NCBI RefSeq assembly: GCF_002102255.1
Contig: NZ_LQPH01000086.1
Coordinates: 1 to 64,000 of the forward strand
Reading direction: 5' to 3'
DNA length: 64,000 nucleotides
DNA from: Mycobacterium nebraskense
GTDB taxonomy: Bacteria > Actinomycetota > Actinomycetes > Mycobacteriales > Mycobacteriaceae
Shown: one piece after another, positions 25,370 through 34,336 of the stretch
Numbering within the stretch: position 1 is the first letter of the stretch
Layout of the letters: every line of letters starts with the position of its first letter
Notes under the pieces: model-generated
What the model saw: the letters and a program-made list of their open reading frames with translations, nothing else
What the model was told of the DNA's origin: nothing
Databases searched by the model: none
Translations under genes and position numbers: made by a program

Positions 25370-26328
25370 TGGGTTCCGAGGAACTTGCGCGACGGTTCCT
25401 GCACGTCAATCTCAACTGCGCATCGCTAGACGCCACCGAGGCGCTCTATGTCGGGCAGCTTGGACTGGCGGCGCGAATGCGCACCGATCCCAAAGTTCCG
25501 ACCGACGGCAGCATCCTCGGCATCGACGGCGACGAAACGTTTTGTGAGACATCGTTTCTCTACGATTCGCGAGGCGGCCGCGCCGGCTGCGCTTTGGAGG
25601 CCATCGAGTTTCACAACCCGGCGCTGAAAGCCGATCCGAACAGTGGCCCGACTCGTCCCGGCATCCGGTCAACGCTGCTGACAGTGGCCGATCTCGATGC
25701 AACCGTCATAGCGTTGCGTGAGGCCGGCATCACCGTGGGCGGGCCGGTCGACGGCCTGATCTCCGGCTCTAAATCGGTTCTCGCGGTCGACCCCGACGGA
25801 GCGGTCATCGAGCTCACCGAAGCCCCGAGCGATAAGCCGGGGGCGGTGTTCGCCGGAATCCGCATCGCCGCCATCGACGCAGTGGCCACCGGAGAGTTCC
25901 TTGCCGCGATCGGTTTCAGTCAGGTGCAGGCGCCGACTCAAGTCGAGGTGGCCGGCGACCAACTCACGCCTAGCGGGTCACCCGATGCCGTCAAATGCGC
26001 GGTGTCGCGCTACGCGCTTCCTGAGGACGCCCATCAGTTCAGCCTCACCATTGTGGAACATCCCGACACCCGTGACGCGGACCCGGTGCCGTGGGGCGGG
26101 AACCATCAAGGGCTGTACCGCTGCGCGCTGCGGGTGGAAAACACCGAGGCGGCAATGGCGTTGGTCCCGAATTCCGTTGAGACCATGGGTGATCCGGTGT
26201 GGTGCCCGTTGCCGGGCACCAAGATCGAGGGGCTCTACATCTCGTTCCTGCGCTCGCCCGACGGAGTGGTATTCGAATTCGTCGAGCGGCCGCTGAAGTA
26301 CTTCAGTCCGGCCGTGGCAAGGGGTTGA
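25369..26328 (+). CDS. Two-domain VOC (glyoxalase/dioxygenase fold) protein
   Basis: This 319-residue protein contains two vicinal-oxygen-chelate domains, about residues 8-150 and 160-310. The first starts FLHVNLNCASLDATEALYVG and ends DPDGAVIELTE; the second ends SFLRSPDGVVFEFVERP, the usual VOC closing strand with the metal-binding Glu. Members include epimerases, glyoxalases and extradiol dioxygenases. No clear extradiol fingerprint is seen. GTG 25369 overlaps the CoA-transferase stop by one base, so it belongs to the operon. A methylmalonyl-CoA-epimerase-like or isomerase role is possible but unproven. Confidence 0.78.
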   Translation: MGSEELARRFLHVNLNCASLDATEALYVGQLGLAARMRTDPKVPTDGSILGIDGDETFCETSFLYDSRGGRAGCALEAIEFHNPALKADPNSGPTRPGIRSTLLTVADLDATVIALREAGITVGGPVDGLISGSKSVLAVDPDGAVIELTEAPSDKPGAVFAGIRIAAIDAVATGEFLAAIGFSQVQAPTQVEVAGDQLTPSGSPDAVKCAVSRYALPEDAHQFSLTIVEHPDTRDADPVPWGGNHQGLYRCALRVENTEAAMALVPNSVETMGDPVWCPLPGTKIEGLYISFLRSPDGVVFEFVERPLKYFSPAVARG

Positions 26329-26331
26329 GCG

Positions 26332-27120
26332 TTGGACCTGGGAGTGCGCGGCAAGGGTTATGTCGTCGTCGGCGGGACGGCGGGTATGGGACTGGCGGCA
26401 GCACGGGCGCTGGCTCGCGAGGGTGCGTCGGTCGTTGTGGTCGGGCGCGACGCCGACCGGGGCAAGAACGCCGCGGAAGAAGTCGCCGCAGCGGGTGCGG
26501 CCTCGGCGCACGACCTGGTCTTCGACGTGAGTCAGCCCGGAGCCGCGGTGGCCGCGGTCGACGAGGCTGTGCGGCTTCTCGGCAGGCTCGACGGCATCGC
26601 GGTCACTATGGGCACCGCGGGGATGATGCCCATCGACTCCGACGACGATGCCTGGGACAACGCGTTTCACGACGTCTTGCTGGCCACCGTCCGCAGCGTG
26701 CAGGCGGCACTGCCGCACCTCGCGGTCAACGGAGGCGCGATCGTGACCACCGCCGCGTACTCGGCGCGCTCGCCGCACGAGCCCCGGCTGCCCTACGCCA
26801 GCCTCAAGGCGGCCGTTGCCACCTTCACCCGCGGCATCGCGCGCACCCATGGCAAATCGGGCATCCGGGCGAACAGCGTAGCCCCCGGCGCCGTGGAAAC
26901 CGATGCGCTGCATGCCATCCGGGGATACGTCGCTGAAAGCAAGGGCTATCCCTACGCCGAGGCCCTCGAGCGGGCACTGGTGGAGGATTTCGGGTTCGAC
27001 GCCGCGCTCGGGCGCCCCGGACAGCCCGATGAGATCGGCGCCTTGATCGCCTTCCTGCTATCGGACATCTGCGCGTTCGTTACCGGCCAGACCATCTACG
27101 CCGATGGCGGTGCGCCGTAA
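26332..27120 (+). CDS. Short-chain dehydrogenase/reductase
   Basis: This 262-residue SDR has VVGGTAGMG for NAD(P) binding (GGxxGxG form), TTAAYSARSPHEPRLPYASLK as the Ser/Tyr/Lys site, NSVAPGAVETDAL and TGQTIYADGG at the C-terminus. It starts at TTG 26332 with AAGGGG before it, 3 nt after the VOC gene. It closes the aldehyde dehydrogenase operon and ends 12 nt before the convergent SDR at 27133. It probably handles an alcohol or ketone of the same pathway. Confidence 0.86.
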   Translation: MDLGVRGKGYVVVGGTAGMGLAAARALAREGASVVVVGRDADRGKNAAEEVAAAGAASAHDLVFDVSQPGAAVAAVDEAVRLLGRLDGIAVTMGTAGMMPIDSDDDAWDNAFHDVLLATVRSVQAALPHLAVNGGAIVTTAAYSARSPHEPRLPYASLKAAVATFTRGIARTHGKSGIRANSVAPGAVETDALHAIRGYVAESKGYPYAEALERALVEDFGFDAALGRPGQPDEIGALIAFLLSDICAFVTGQTIYADGGAP

Positions 27121-27132
27121 TCTCTTCGGGGC

Positions 27133-28044
27133 TCAGGCCGTCGGCAGCGGTCCGGCCAGTCCGCGGGGCGAAGTCGCGTAGAGCCAGCTGACGGCCTGTC
27201 CGATCTCGGAAAAGGTCAGCGAAGCACCATCTTTAGCGTGGTAAGCGCCGGGCGCTTCGGTGAAGCCCTCGATGCGGGTGAGCTTGTCGCCGTTGATGCG
27301 CAGGATCTGTCCGGTGAGCCACGACGACTGTGCCGATTGCAGCCAGGCCACCACAGCGGAGCTGCGGGCGGGATCCAGCGCGGGATCGTCAGCCCGGGCG
27401 CCGAAGACATCGGCGGTCATTCGCGACATCGCCAGTGGCGAGATCGCATTGACCGCAACACCGTAACGCTGTGCCTCCATCGCGGTGACGAGCGTCAGGT
27501 TGGCGATCGCGGCCTTGGCCGCGCCGTAAGCGCTCTGCCCGACATTGCCCCACAAGCCCGCGCCGGACACCGTATTGACGATGTGCGCGTCAATCGGGTT
27601 GCCTGCCTTGAACTGAGCACGCCAGTACTCGCAGGCATGTCGGGTGACGGCGAAGGTACCTTTCAGATGTACGGCGATGACGGCGTCCCAATCGGCCTCG
27701 CGGGAGGCGGCCACCATGGAATCCCGCAGGATGCCCGCGTTGTTCACCACTCCGGTCAGGCAACCGAAAGTGTCGATGGCGGTGGAGATCATGTCGGCGA
27801 CGTCGTCCCACGCCGACACCGAACCCGTGTGCGCGACGGCCTTGCCGCCGGACGCCTCGATCTCGGCGACGACGTCTGCCGCGGGACCTTCCTCGTCACC
27901 GCTAGAACCGTCCCGGCCGACGCCTGGATCGTTGACAACGACGGCCGCGCCCTGCTTGGCCAACTCGAGGCAGTGGCCGCGGCCGATACCCCGTCCACCT
28001 CCGGTGACCAGGACGACCTTACCGGTCAGCGGACCTTCAGGCAT
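27133..28044 (-). CDS. SDR, HSD17B4/MFE-2-like 3-hydroxyacyl-CoA dehydrogenase
   Basis: This 303-residue SDR has TGGGRGIGRGH, the NDPG loop with the long glycine/aspartate insertion (VGRDGSSGDEEGPAADVV) typical of peroxisomal multifunctional enzyme 2 and mycobacterial relatives, NNAGILRD, and SAYGAAKAAIANL as the active site. Those enzymes oxidise (3R)-hydroxyacyl-CoAs, including steroid side chains. It is the last gene of the six-gene operon starting at 35491, 15 nt after the acetyl-CoA-hydrolase-type gene. Confidence 0.87.
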   Translation of the reverse strand: MPEGPLTGKVVLVTGGGRGIGRGHCLELAKQGAAVVVNDPGVGRDGSSGDEEGPAADVVAEIEASGGKAVAHTGSVSAWDDVADMISTAIDTFGCLTGVVNNAGILRDSMVAASREADWDAVIAVHLKGTFAVTRHACEYWRAQFKAGNPIDAHIVNTVSGAGLWGNVGQSAYGAAKAAIANLTLVTAMEAQRYGVAVNAISPLAMSRMTADVFGARADDPALDPARSSAVVAWLQSAQSSWLTGQILRINGDKLTRIEGFTEAPGAYHAKDGASLTFSEIGQAVSWLYATSPRGLAGPLPTA

Positions 28045-28059
28045 TGCGCGTTATCTCCT

Positions 28060-29262
28060 TCATTCCGTGAATAATTCGGCTATCAGTGTGCGGCGCTGCG
28101 GCCAGTCTGCCGCGCGCAAGTCGACGTACCCGGCCTCGGTGACGATCAGGTCGACGTCGTGGGCGGGGGTGGAAGTGGGCCTGCTGAGCTGCTCGACCAG
28201 GGGTGAGCGCCCGTTCACCCGCGTCGGAACGGCGATGATCGACAGTCCGCCGCTACTCACTCGGGCGGCGGCGCAATAGTCGGGATGTCCGCCGATACCA
28301 CCAACCACCTTGTCGCGCACGCCTTCGACATTGACCTGCCCGTATTGGTCGATCTCGATGGCGGTGTTCACCGCGACCAGCGGTGCACCGCGCGACAGCC
28401 GGGTGAGGTCGTGGGTGTAGTCGAGTCCGCGCAGGATCCGGCGCCCGTCGGCCCAGTCGTAGAGCGCGTCGCTGCCCAGCAGATACGTCGCCGACGGGGT
28501 GCCCGCCAACAGGCCGCGCCGGTCGAGGTCGACGACGGCGTCGGTGAGTAGGCCGGTGTCGATGTGCAACGGCACCTGTGCCCGTCGCAGCAGTGCGGTG
28601 CCGAGCTGGCCGGGCCCGTACTGGATCCGGGCGCCCTCTGGCAGCAACCGCAATACCGCATCGGCGAGCGCCTCGTGGATCGGCTCGGGCTCGCGCTGCG
28701 GTACTCGTAGTGGGCCGCCCCGCACAGTGCCAAGTACCTCGAGGCCCGGCGGCCCGAGTCCAGGCTCGGCAGCCGCTGCGGGCGCCGAGGTGTCGATGAT
28801 TGCGAGAGTCCTTGTCCCGCTATCGGTTACCGTGCGCTGCCAGGACACCTCGGTGCTGAAGTGCAGCAAGCCATCCCGGCGGACCAGCCGGGTGAGCAGC
28901 ACGTCGGGCCGCAGCACATCGGCCAGCAGGGCGGGAATCGCCGCCAGCCGCGTCGGCAGGAACCGCGCCTTCGGGCTGCGCAGCACCTCCCGCACACCCC
29001 ACCCGGGCATCAACGCAACCACCTCACCGAACGCGTCTGCGTCGAGGCCGTCGATCGGGGCGGGCAGCCAGCCCAGTACCAGCCGCACCGAGCCGACCTC
29101 CCTGGCCGCGGCGCTCAGCGCCGCGCCGACCGAGCCGCCGTCGTCAAGGCAGCCCAGCGCGCCAACTCCGTCGCCGAGGACAACCGTCATTCCGGGGCGC
29201 AGCGCAGCGCGCAACGCGGCGGTGAAGTCGACCCTGGTCAAAGGGTTCAAACCCGCTGTCAT
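28060..29262 (-). CDS. Acetyl-CoA hydrolase/transferase family protein (class I-like CoA-transferase)
   Basis: This 400-residue protein has the acetyl-CoA hydrolase / 4-hydroxybutyrate CoA-transferase layout: an N-terminal nucleotide-like domain (LRPGMTVVLGDGVGAL), a middle GARIQYGPGQLGTALL loop, and VAVNTAIEIDQYGQVNVE carrying the catalytic Glu that forms the glutamyl-CoA ester, then GGIGGHPDY. It likely transfers or releases CoA. ATG 29262 overlaps the fused ACAD stop by ATGA; an extended frame to 29397 would lie inside that gene. It is part of the 35491-27133 operon. Confidence 0.83.
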   Translation of the reverse strand: MTAGLNPLTRVDFTAALRAALRPGMTVVLGDGVGALGCLDDGGSVGAALSAAAREVGSVRLVLGWLPAPIDGLDADAFGEVVALMPGWGVREVLRSPKARFLPTRLAAIPALLADVLRPDVLLTRLVRRDGLLHFSTEVSWQRTVTDSGTRTLAIIDTSAPAAAAEPGLGPPGLEVLGTVRGGPLRVPQREPEPIHEALADAVLRLLPEGARIQYGPGQLGTALLRRAQVPLHIDTGLLTDAVVDLDRRGLLAGTPSATYLLGSDALYDWADGRRILRGLDYTHDLTRLSRGAPLVAVNTAIEIDQYGQVNVEGVRDKVVGGIGGHPDYCAAARVSSGGLSIIAVPTRVNGRSPLVEQLSRPTSTPAHDVDLIVTEAGYVDLRAADWPQRRTLIAELFTE

Positions 29263-31577
29263 CGCGGTTCTTTGGGAAGTCCGAGCACTCGCTCGCCGAG
29301 GATGTTGCGCTGAATCTCGCTGGTTCCGCCCAGGATAGTCTGCGCTCGACCGATCAGCATGTGGTGCACCAGGCCGTCCTCCTCGGGGTCGGTGCACGCG
29401 TCGGTACCGAGCACCTCGGTGGCCATGTCACCCAGGTCCTGATCGGTTTCCGAGGTCATCAGCTTGAGCACCGAGAAGGCCGGCGACGTCAGGTCACCCG
29501 AGTCGATGGCGCGCTGCCAGGTGAACCGCAGCAGCCACATCCTGGCCCACAATCGGGTCATCGACCTGGACAGCACCGGGTCGAGCAGGTCGTGGTCACG
29601 GGCCGCATCGACCATGCGCTCGTGCAACCGGAACATCGATACGGCCTGCGAACCCAACGTCAGGCGCTCACGGCCCAGCGTCACCATCGCCACTGTCCAG
29701 CCCTGACCGACTTCACCGATCAGGGCGTCTTCGTCGAGCTCGGCGCCGTCGAAGAAGACTTCGTTGAATTTGCTCTCACCGTCCATCTGGGTCAGTGGGC
29801 GCACCGTCACCCCCGGGATACCCATGGGCACAACGAACATCGACAAGTCGCGGTGCTTGTCCGGGCCGGTGCGGGCGAGCAACAGCCCGAAGCGGGCCGA
29901 GGCGGCCGCCGAACTCCACACCTTCTGACCATCGATCCGCCAGCCGGTCCTGGTGCGCTCGGCACGGGTACGCACACCGGCGAGGTCTGACCCGGCGCCA
30001 GGCTCGGAGAAGAGCTGACACCAGACATCGTCGCCCAGCCTGATCGGCTCCAGGTAGCGATCCTTCTGTTCCTGGCTGCCGAACTTGATCAGCACCGGTC
30101 CGACCAGGTCAGCGCCGGTGATGTTGAGCTGACGGGGCACTTCTGCTCGCGCGCACTCCTCGGCGAAGACGGCCTGGTACGTCACTGTTGCTGCGGCACC
30201 GCCGAACTCGCGCGGCCAGTGCAGACACGCGTAGCCGTGGTCGGCCAGGTAGCGGTGCCAGACCCGGCCGGCTTCGACGTCGTCCGCGGTGGGAGTGGGC
30301 CCGTAGTTCCGGAGGCCGGCCGGCCTGGGTGCGTTGTCCAGGAAAGAGCGGATCTCCGCGCGTAGGGCGTCGACATCGTTGAGCTCTTTCGTCACTTCTG
30401 GCGAAGCCGGCGGCTGAGTCGACGGGTCCAGCGTCGATAGCCGGTCCCAGTGCTGGCCCGGGGCGCCGAGGAGCACCTCGTCCGTGCGGGCGCGCCGGAA
30501 GTACAGGTGTGCGGAATCCTCCCAGGTAAAGCCGATGCCGCCGTGAATCTGGACGTTTGCCTTAGTCGCGTTGCGCAGCGCCTCTGAGCAGACCGCCTTG
30601 GCCATGCTCGCCCGCCAGCCCGCTTCGCCGGCGGCCGCGGAGTCCGGATCGTCGAGAGCTTCCAGGGCCGCCTGTGAGGCCGAGCGCGCCCACTCGAGAT
30701 CGACCAGCATGTCGGCGCACTTGTGCTTGATGGCCTGAAAGCTGCCGATCTGCCGTCCGAACTGCTCACGCGTGCGGGCATAGTCGGTGGCGATCTCGAG
30801 CACCCGCTCGCAGGCGCCGACCTGTTCCGCCGAGAGCACCGCCAGCGCAATGTCGACGTTGCGGTCGACGACGTCGCCAAGGGGTGCGTCGCCGGACAGC
30901 CGCAGCGCCGGCGCCGAGCTCAGCGTGATGGTGGCCATCGGCCTGGTGCGGTCGAGCACGCGTTCGGCCTCCGCGACGACGCTGTCGATAGTCGGGTCGA
31001 GCAGGAACACCGCCGGCTCGCCATCTTCGTCGATGGCGACCACGACGAGGTCGTCGGCAACGGAGCCGCCCAGCACGTGGCGTACCGTGCCGTCGATGTT
31101 CCAATCATCCCCGGCGCGAGCGGCGCGCAGGGTCACCGCGGACCGTCGCCACAACCCGCCGTCGCCGGTAAGGGCTGCGGCGGCGGTGCGGCGACCTTCG
31201 ATGAGCCCGGTGAGTCGCTTGTCCGCATCCGGGTCGCGCTCGGTCAGGTCGAGCAGCAGGCCGGTGGCCAGCACCGTGGAACCGACGAACGGCACCGGGG
31301 CCAGCGCGCGGCCGAGTTCGTGAGCGACCACACCCAGCGCGGACACTCCGTAACCTGCGCCGCCCAGGTGTTCGGGCAGCGCGATGCCGGCCACCCCCAC
31401 CTGATTGCACAGCACGTCCCACAGCACCGTGTCGAAGCCGGAATGCCCGTCTCCGCCGCCGCGGTTGCCCTCGGCGTATGCGACGGCGCGCACTCGGTCC
31501 TCGGATGCCAGTCGCTCACAGGCGGAGCGCACCGATTGCGCGAGTTCCTGACGCTCGTCAGCGGACAACGCCGTCAT
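29259..31577 (-). CDS. Fused acyl-CoA dehydrogenase, beta-alpha order
   Basis: This 772-residue protein joins two ACAD modules. Residues about 1-380 are beta-type (TREQFGRQIGSFQAIKHKCA; QIHGGIGFTWEDSAHLYFRR). After a Pro/Ser/Thr-rich linker, residues about 395-772 are alpha-type (FSEPGAGSDLAGVR, IDGQKVWSSA, TLGRERLTLG, LGGTSEIQRNILGERVLGLP). It therefore packs both partners of a heteromeric ACAD into one chain, as in fused FadE proteins such as FadE34. The module order is opposite to that of the fusion at 52181. ATG 31577 overlaps the ligase stop (ATGA). Confidence 0.9.
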   Translation of the reverse strand: MTALSADERQELAQSVRSACERLASEDRVRAVAYAEGNRGGGDGHSGFDTVLWDVLCNQVGVAGIALPEHLGGAGYGVSALGVVAHELGRALAPVPFVGSTVLATGLLLDLTERDPDADKRLTGLIEGRRTAAAALTGDGGLWRRSAVTLRAARAGDDWNIDGTVRHVLGGSVADDLVVVAIDEDGEPAVFLLDPTIDSVVAEAERVLDRTRPMATITLSSAPALRLSGDAPLGDVVDRNVDIALAVLSAEQVGACERVLEIATDYARTREQFGRQIGSFQAIKHKCADMLVDLEWARSASQAALEALDDPDSAAAGEAGWRASMAKAVCSEALRNATKANVQIHGGIGFTWEDSAHLYFRRARTDEVLLGAPGQHWDRLSTLDPSTQPPASPEVTKELNDVDALRAEIRSFLDNAPRPAGLRNYGPTPTADDVEAGRVWHRYLADHGYACLHWPREFGGAAATVTYQAVFAEECARAEVPRQLNITGADLVGPVLIKFGSQEQKDRYLEPIRLGDDVWCQLFSEPGAGSDLAGVRTRAERTRTGWRIDGQKVWSSAAASARFGLLLARTGPDKHRDLSMFVVPMGIPGVTVRPLTQMDGESKFNEVFFDGAELDEDALIGEVGQGWTVAMVTLGRERLTLGSQAVSMFRLHERMVDAARDHDLLDPVLSRSMTRLWARMWLLRFTWQRAIDSGDLTSPAFSVLKLMTSETDQDLGDMATEVLGTDACTDPEEDGLVHHMLIGRAQTILGGTSEIQRNILGERVLGLPKEPR

Positions 31578-33064
31578 CGGGTTCCTCCTGCGATCTGCCG
31601 GGCCAGCTCGGACTTGGCGACCTTGCCGAGCCCTGTCAGCGGGAACTCGTCGACGAGGACGAGCCGCTCGGGCCACTTCTGCTTCATCAGCCCGCGTTGG
31701 TCGAGGAACGTGCAGAGCTCGTCGAGGGTGACGTCGCGATGGCGTGGCGAACGACGCACGACCGCGCACACGAGCTCGCCGCGCAGTTCGTCGGGCTGGC
31801 CGAGCACGGCGATTTCGTCGACCAGGGGGTGGGCCAGCAGTTCGTTCTCGATCTCGTCGGGGGCGACGTTCTCGCCCTTGCGAATGATCAAATCCTTGGT
31901 GCGGCCGGTGACCACGATGCGGCCGTCCGGGCGAAGGTGTCCCCGGTCGCCGCTGCGGAACCACCCGTCCGCGGTGAGCGCGTCGGCCCACTGGTCGTGC
32001 TGCAGGTATCCCGCTGTCAGGTTGGCGCCGCGCAACTCGATCTCGCCGTTCGCCCCGATCCGCACCTGCGATCCAGGGATAGGCCGGCCGGCGCTGTTGG
32101 CCAGTTGCTCGTCGGTGTCGGTGGCCTCGCTGACGCAGATCATCGGCGCCTCGGTCATCCCGTAGGCATGCACGACGGGTACGCGTAGGTGTTCACGCAC
32201 CTGCTTGTGCACCTCGGGCGGACACGGGGCACCCCCGCCGATCAGCATCCGCAGCGACGGCACCAGCAATTCGGTTGTCGGCGCGGCCATCTGGGCGGCC
32301 AGCAGCATCTGGTAGAACGCGGTGCTCGCTCCGGTCACCGTCACCTGATGTTCGGCGAGCACCCGGGGCAGGTCGGCTGCGGAAACTTTGGGGATGAGCA
32401 CTACGGGAAAGCCGCCGAACAGAGCGGTGGCGAGGTAGACCATGCCGCCGATGTGTGCGATGGGAAAGGCGATCGTGCCGACTTCCCGCGGATGGCTGCC
32501 CACGCCGAGATGCGCGACATAACCGCGGGCGGCGCTGAGCAAGGTGGCGTCGGAGTGGCGGACGGCTTTCGGGCGGCCGGTGGTGCCCGACGTGAAGTAC
32601 ACCCAGCGCGGCTCCGCTGCGGAGGGGAGCGCTTCGTACTCGGCGCTTGTAGCCGGTGACGTCTGGAGTCGGCGGACAAGGTCGGCAGGCACCATGATTG
32701 TCGGTAGCCCTGGTGCGGCATTGGCGGCCGTCGACTCATCAACCAGCAGGATGTCAGCGCGCGCGACGTCGACCGCCGCGCACACCTCGCGGCACCGATA
32801 GAGGTGTAACACCGGGGCCTGCACAACGGGCATGCGGGCCAGCGCCAGCATCGCCACCGCCGCGTTGACGTGTGAGGGTAGCTGCCAGGCGACCGTCATG
32901 CCGGGACGTACACCGGCATCTGTCAGCCATCCCGCGGCAGCCGAAGCCAGTCCGGTGACCTGCGACACGGTGAGTGTCTCGCCGTCGACGTCGCGCAGCA
33001 GCGGACGATCCGGCCGGCCGGCGGCACACTCGTCCAGCAGCCCGGCGATGGTGCCAGCCGTCAC
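31574..33064 (-). CDS. AMP-forming acyl-CoA ligase (FadD-type)
   Basis: This 496-residue ANL enzyme has the P-loop FTSGTTGRPKAVRHS, the adenine motif HAYGMTEAPM, FRSGDRGHLRPDGRIVVTGR for the hinge and the catalytic Lys in LTGLGKVAKSEL. It activates an acid to acyl-CoA for the ACAD encoded directly downstream. GTG 33064 with GGGAGA upstream is the chosen start; a frame to 33178 would enter the P450. It follows the P450 by 25 nt and overlaps the fused ACAD by 4 nt. Confidence 0.9.
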   Translation of the reverse strand: MTAGTIAGLLDECAAGRPDRPLLRDVDGETLTVSQVTGLASAAAGWLTDAGVRPGMTVAWQLPSHVNAAVAMLALARMPVVQAPVLHLYRCREVCAAVDVARADILLVDESTAANAAPGLPTIMVPADLVRRLQTSPATSAEYEALPSAAEPRWVYFTSGTTGRPKAVRHSDATLLSAARGYVAHLGVGSHPREVGTIAFPIAHIGGMVYLATALFGGFPVVLIPKVSAADLPRVLAEHQVTVTGASTAFYQMLLAAQMAAPTTELLVPSLRMLIGGGAPCPPEVHKQVREHLRVPVVHAYGMTEAPMICVSEATDTDEQLANSAGRPIPGSQVRIGANGEIELRGANLTAGYLQHDQWADALTADGWFRSGDRGHLRPDGRIVVTGRTKDLIIRKGENVAPDEIENELLAHPLVDEIAVLGQPDELRGELVCAVVRRSPRHRDVTLDELCTFLDQRGLMKQKWPERLVLVDEFPLTGLGKVAKSELARQIAGGTR

Positions 33065-33089
33065 CGCGTTCTCCCGTCCCGGCCGGCCG

Positions 33090-34310
33090 TCAGCCCACCC
33101 GCGGCCCGGGCGTGAAACTGACCGGCAGTTCGCGCACGGCGTACACCTCGCCCGCGTCCTCGAACAGTTTCGCCTCACCGGCCAACTCGAAGTCGGGTAG
33201 CCGCTTGAGCACCTGGGTGATCATCACGTCGAACATCAGCTTGGCATAGTGCGAGCCAAGGCAGCGGTGCATGCCCACACCGAAAGCCATGTGCTTCTTG
33301 GCATTTGGGCGATCGAGGTCGAGTTCGTCGGGGTTCTCGAACATTGCGGGGTCACGGTTCGCCGCAGCCCACATCAGGATCGCCCGGTCGCCCTGGCACA
33401 GGTGTTGGCCGTGAAAGTCGGCGTCGCGCGAGACGGTGCGCGCCAGGCCGAGCGTCGGCGTGTACAGGCGCAGCAGCTCATCGGTGGACTTCTTCACCAG
33501 GCTCGGATCAGCGGTGAACTTGGCGCGCAGCTCGGCGTCCTTGCACAGCCGCAACAGCACATTGGCGGTGAAGCCACTGGTGGTGTCCATACCACCGAGC
33601 ATCATCAGCACGGTGTACATGGTGATCTGGCCATCGTCGAGCGGTTCGCCGTTCAGCGTCCCGCGCAGGATGTCGCTGAACAGGTCATCACCGAGTCCCT
33701 CGGCCCGACGCTGCTCCATGTGCTTGACAATCTCGCCGAACATCTCCATCCCCGCGATTCCGGCCTTCTCCGGGTCATGGGCACGGTCGTGCACGGTGGT
33801 GTGCACCCAGCCGACCCAGTCCATGAACCGCGACTCGTCGAAGTTCAACAGCCGCAAGATCAACCGCGCCGGCAGCGGCGTCGTCAGCTCACCGACCAGG
33901 TCACAACCACCGCGCTCGATGAAGGCGTCGATCGCCTCATTGGTCATCTCGATGGCTGACTCACGAAACCGTTCCGCCGAACCCGGCGAGAACCGCTTGA
34001 GGGTGACCTCGCGCAACTCCTGGGTCTCGGGAGGATCCGACTCGATCGGCAGGATCGGCAAGGGCAGCTCACTGGCGGGCACACCGACCGAGGGGAAAGA
34101 GTTGAACAGGTCGTCGTCGCGGGCCGCTTCGAAAACCGATGCGTAGTCGACCAGCGCCCAAAAGCCTTCGTAGTGCTCGGAATGTGCTACTGGACAGCCG
34201 GATTCGCGCATCTCACGGAACCGGCCGTAGGGGTCATCGCGAAACTCGGGTGAGTGGTGGTCGAGGTCGACCTCGGCGCGCGGGCGCGATTCCGCCTGGG
34301 TGTCGGTCAT
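33090..34310 (-). CDS. Cytochrome P450 (CYP)
   Basis: This 406-residue bacterial P450 has the heme motif FGVGMHRCLGSHYAKLMF (Cys about residue 350), the I-helix MMLGGMDTTSGFT and the ExxR motif in STDELLRLYTP. The N-terminal half with HSPEFRDDPYGRFREMRE resembles P450s acting on terpenoids or sterol-like substrates, but this is only a loose impression. It is second in the six-gene operon, 26 nt after the thiolase-like gene and 25 nt before the ligase. It may hydroxylate the substrate before activation. Confidence 0.92.
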   Translation of the reverse strand: MTDTQAESRPRAEVDLDHHSPEFRDDPYGRFREMRESGCPVAHSEHYEGFWALVDYASVFEAARDDDLFNSFPSVGVPASELPLPILPIESDPPETQELREVTLKRFSPGSAERFRESAIEMTNEAIDAFIERGGCDLVGELTTPLPARLILRLLNFDESRFMDWVGWVHTTVHDRAHDPEKAGIAGMEMFGEIVKHMEQRRAEGLGDDLFSDILRGTLNGEPLDDGQITMYTVLMMLGGMDTTSGFTANVLLRLCKDAELRAKFTADPSLVKKSTDELLRLYTPTLGLARTVSRDADFHGQHLCQGDRAILMWAAANRDPAMFENPDELDLDRPNAKKHMAFGVGMHRCLGSHYAKLMFDVMITQVLKRLPDFELAGEAKLFEDAGEVYAVRELPVSFTPGPRVG

Positions 34311-34336
34311 CGGCAGTACTCCCTTCGGGATGGCGG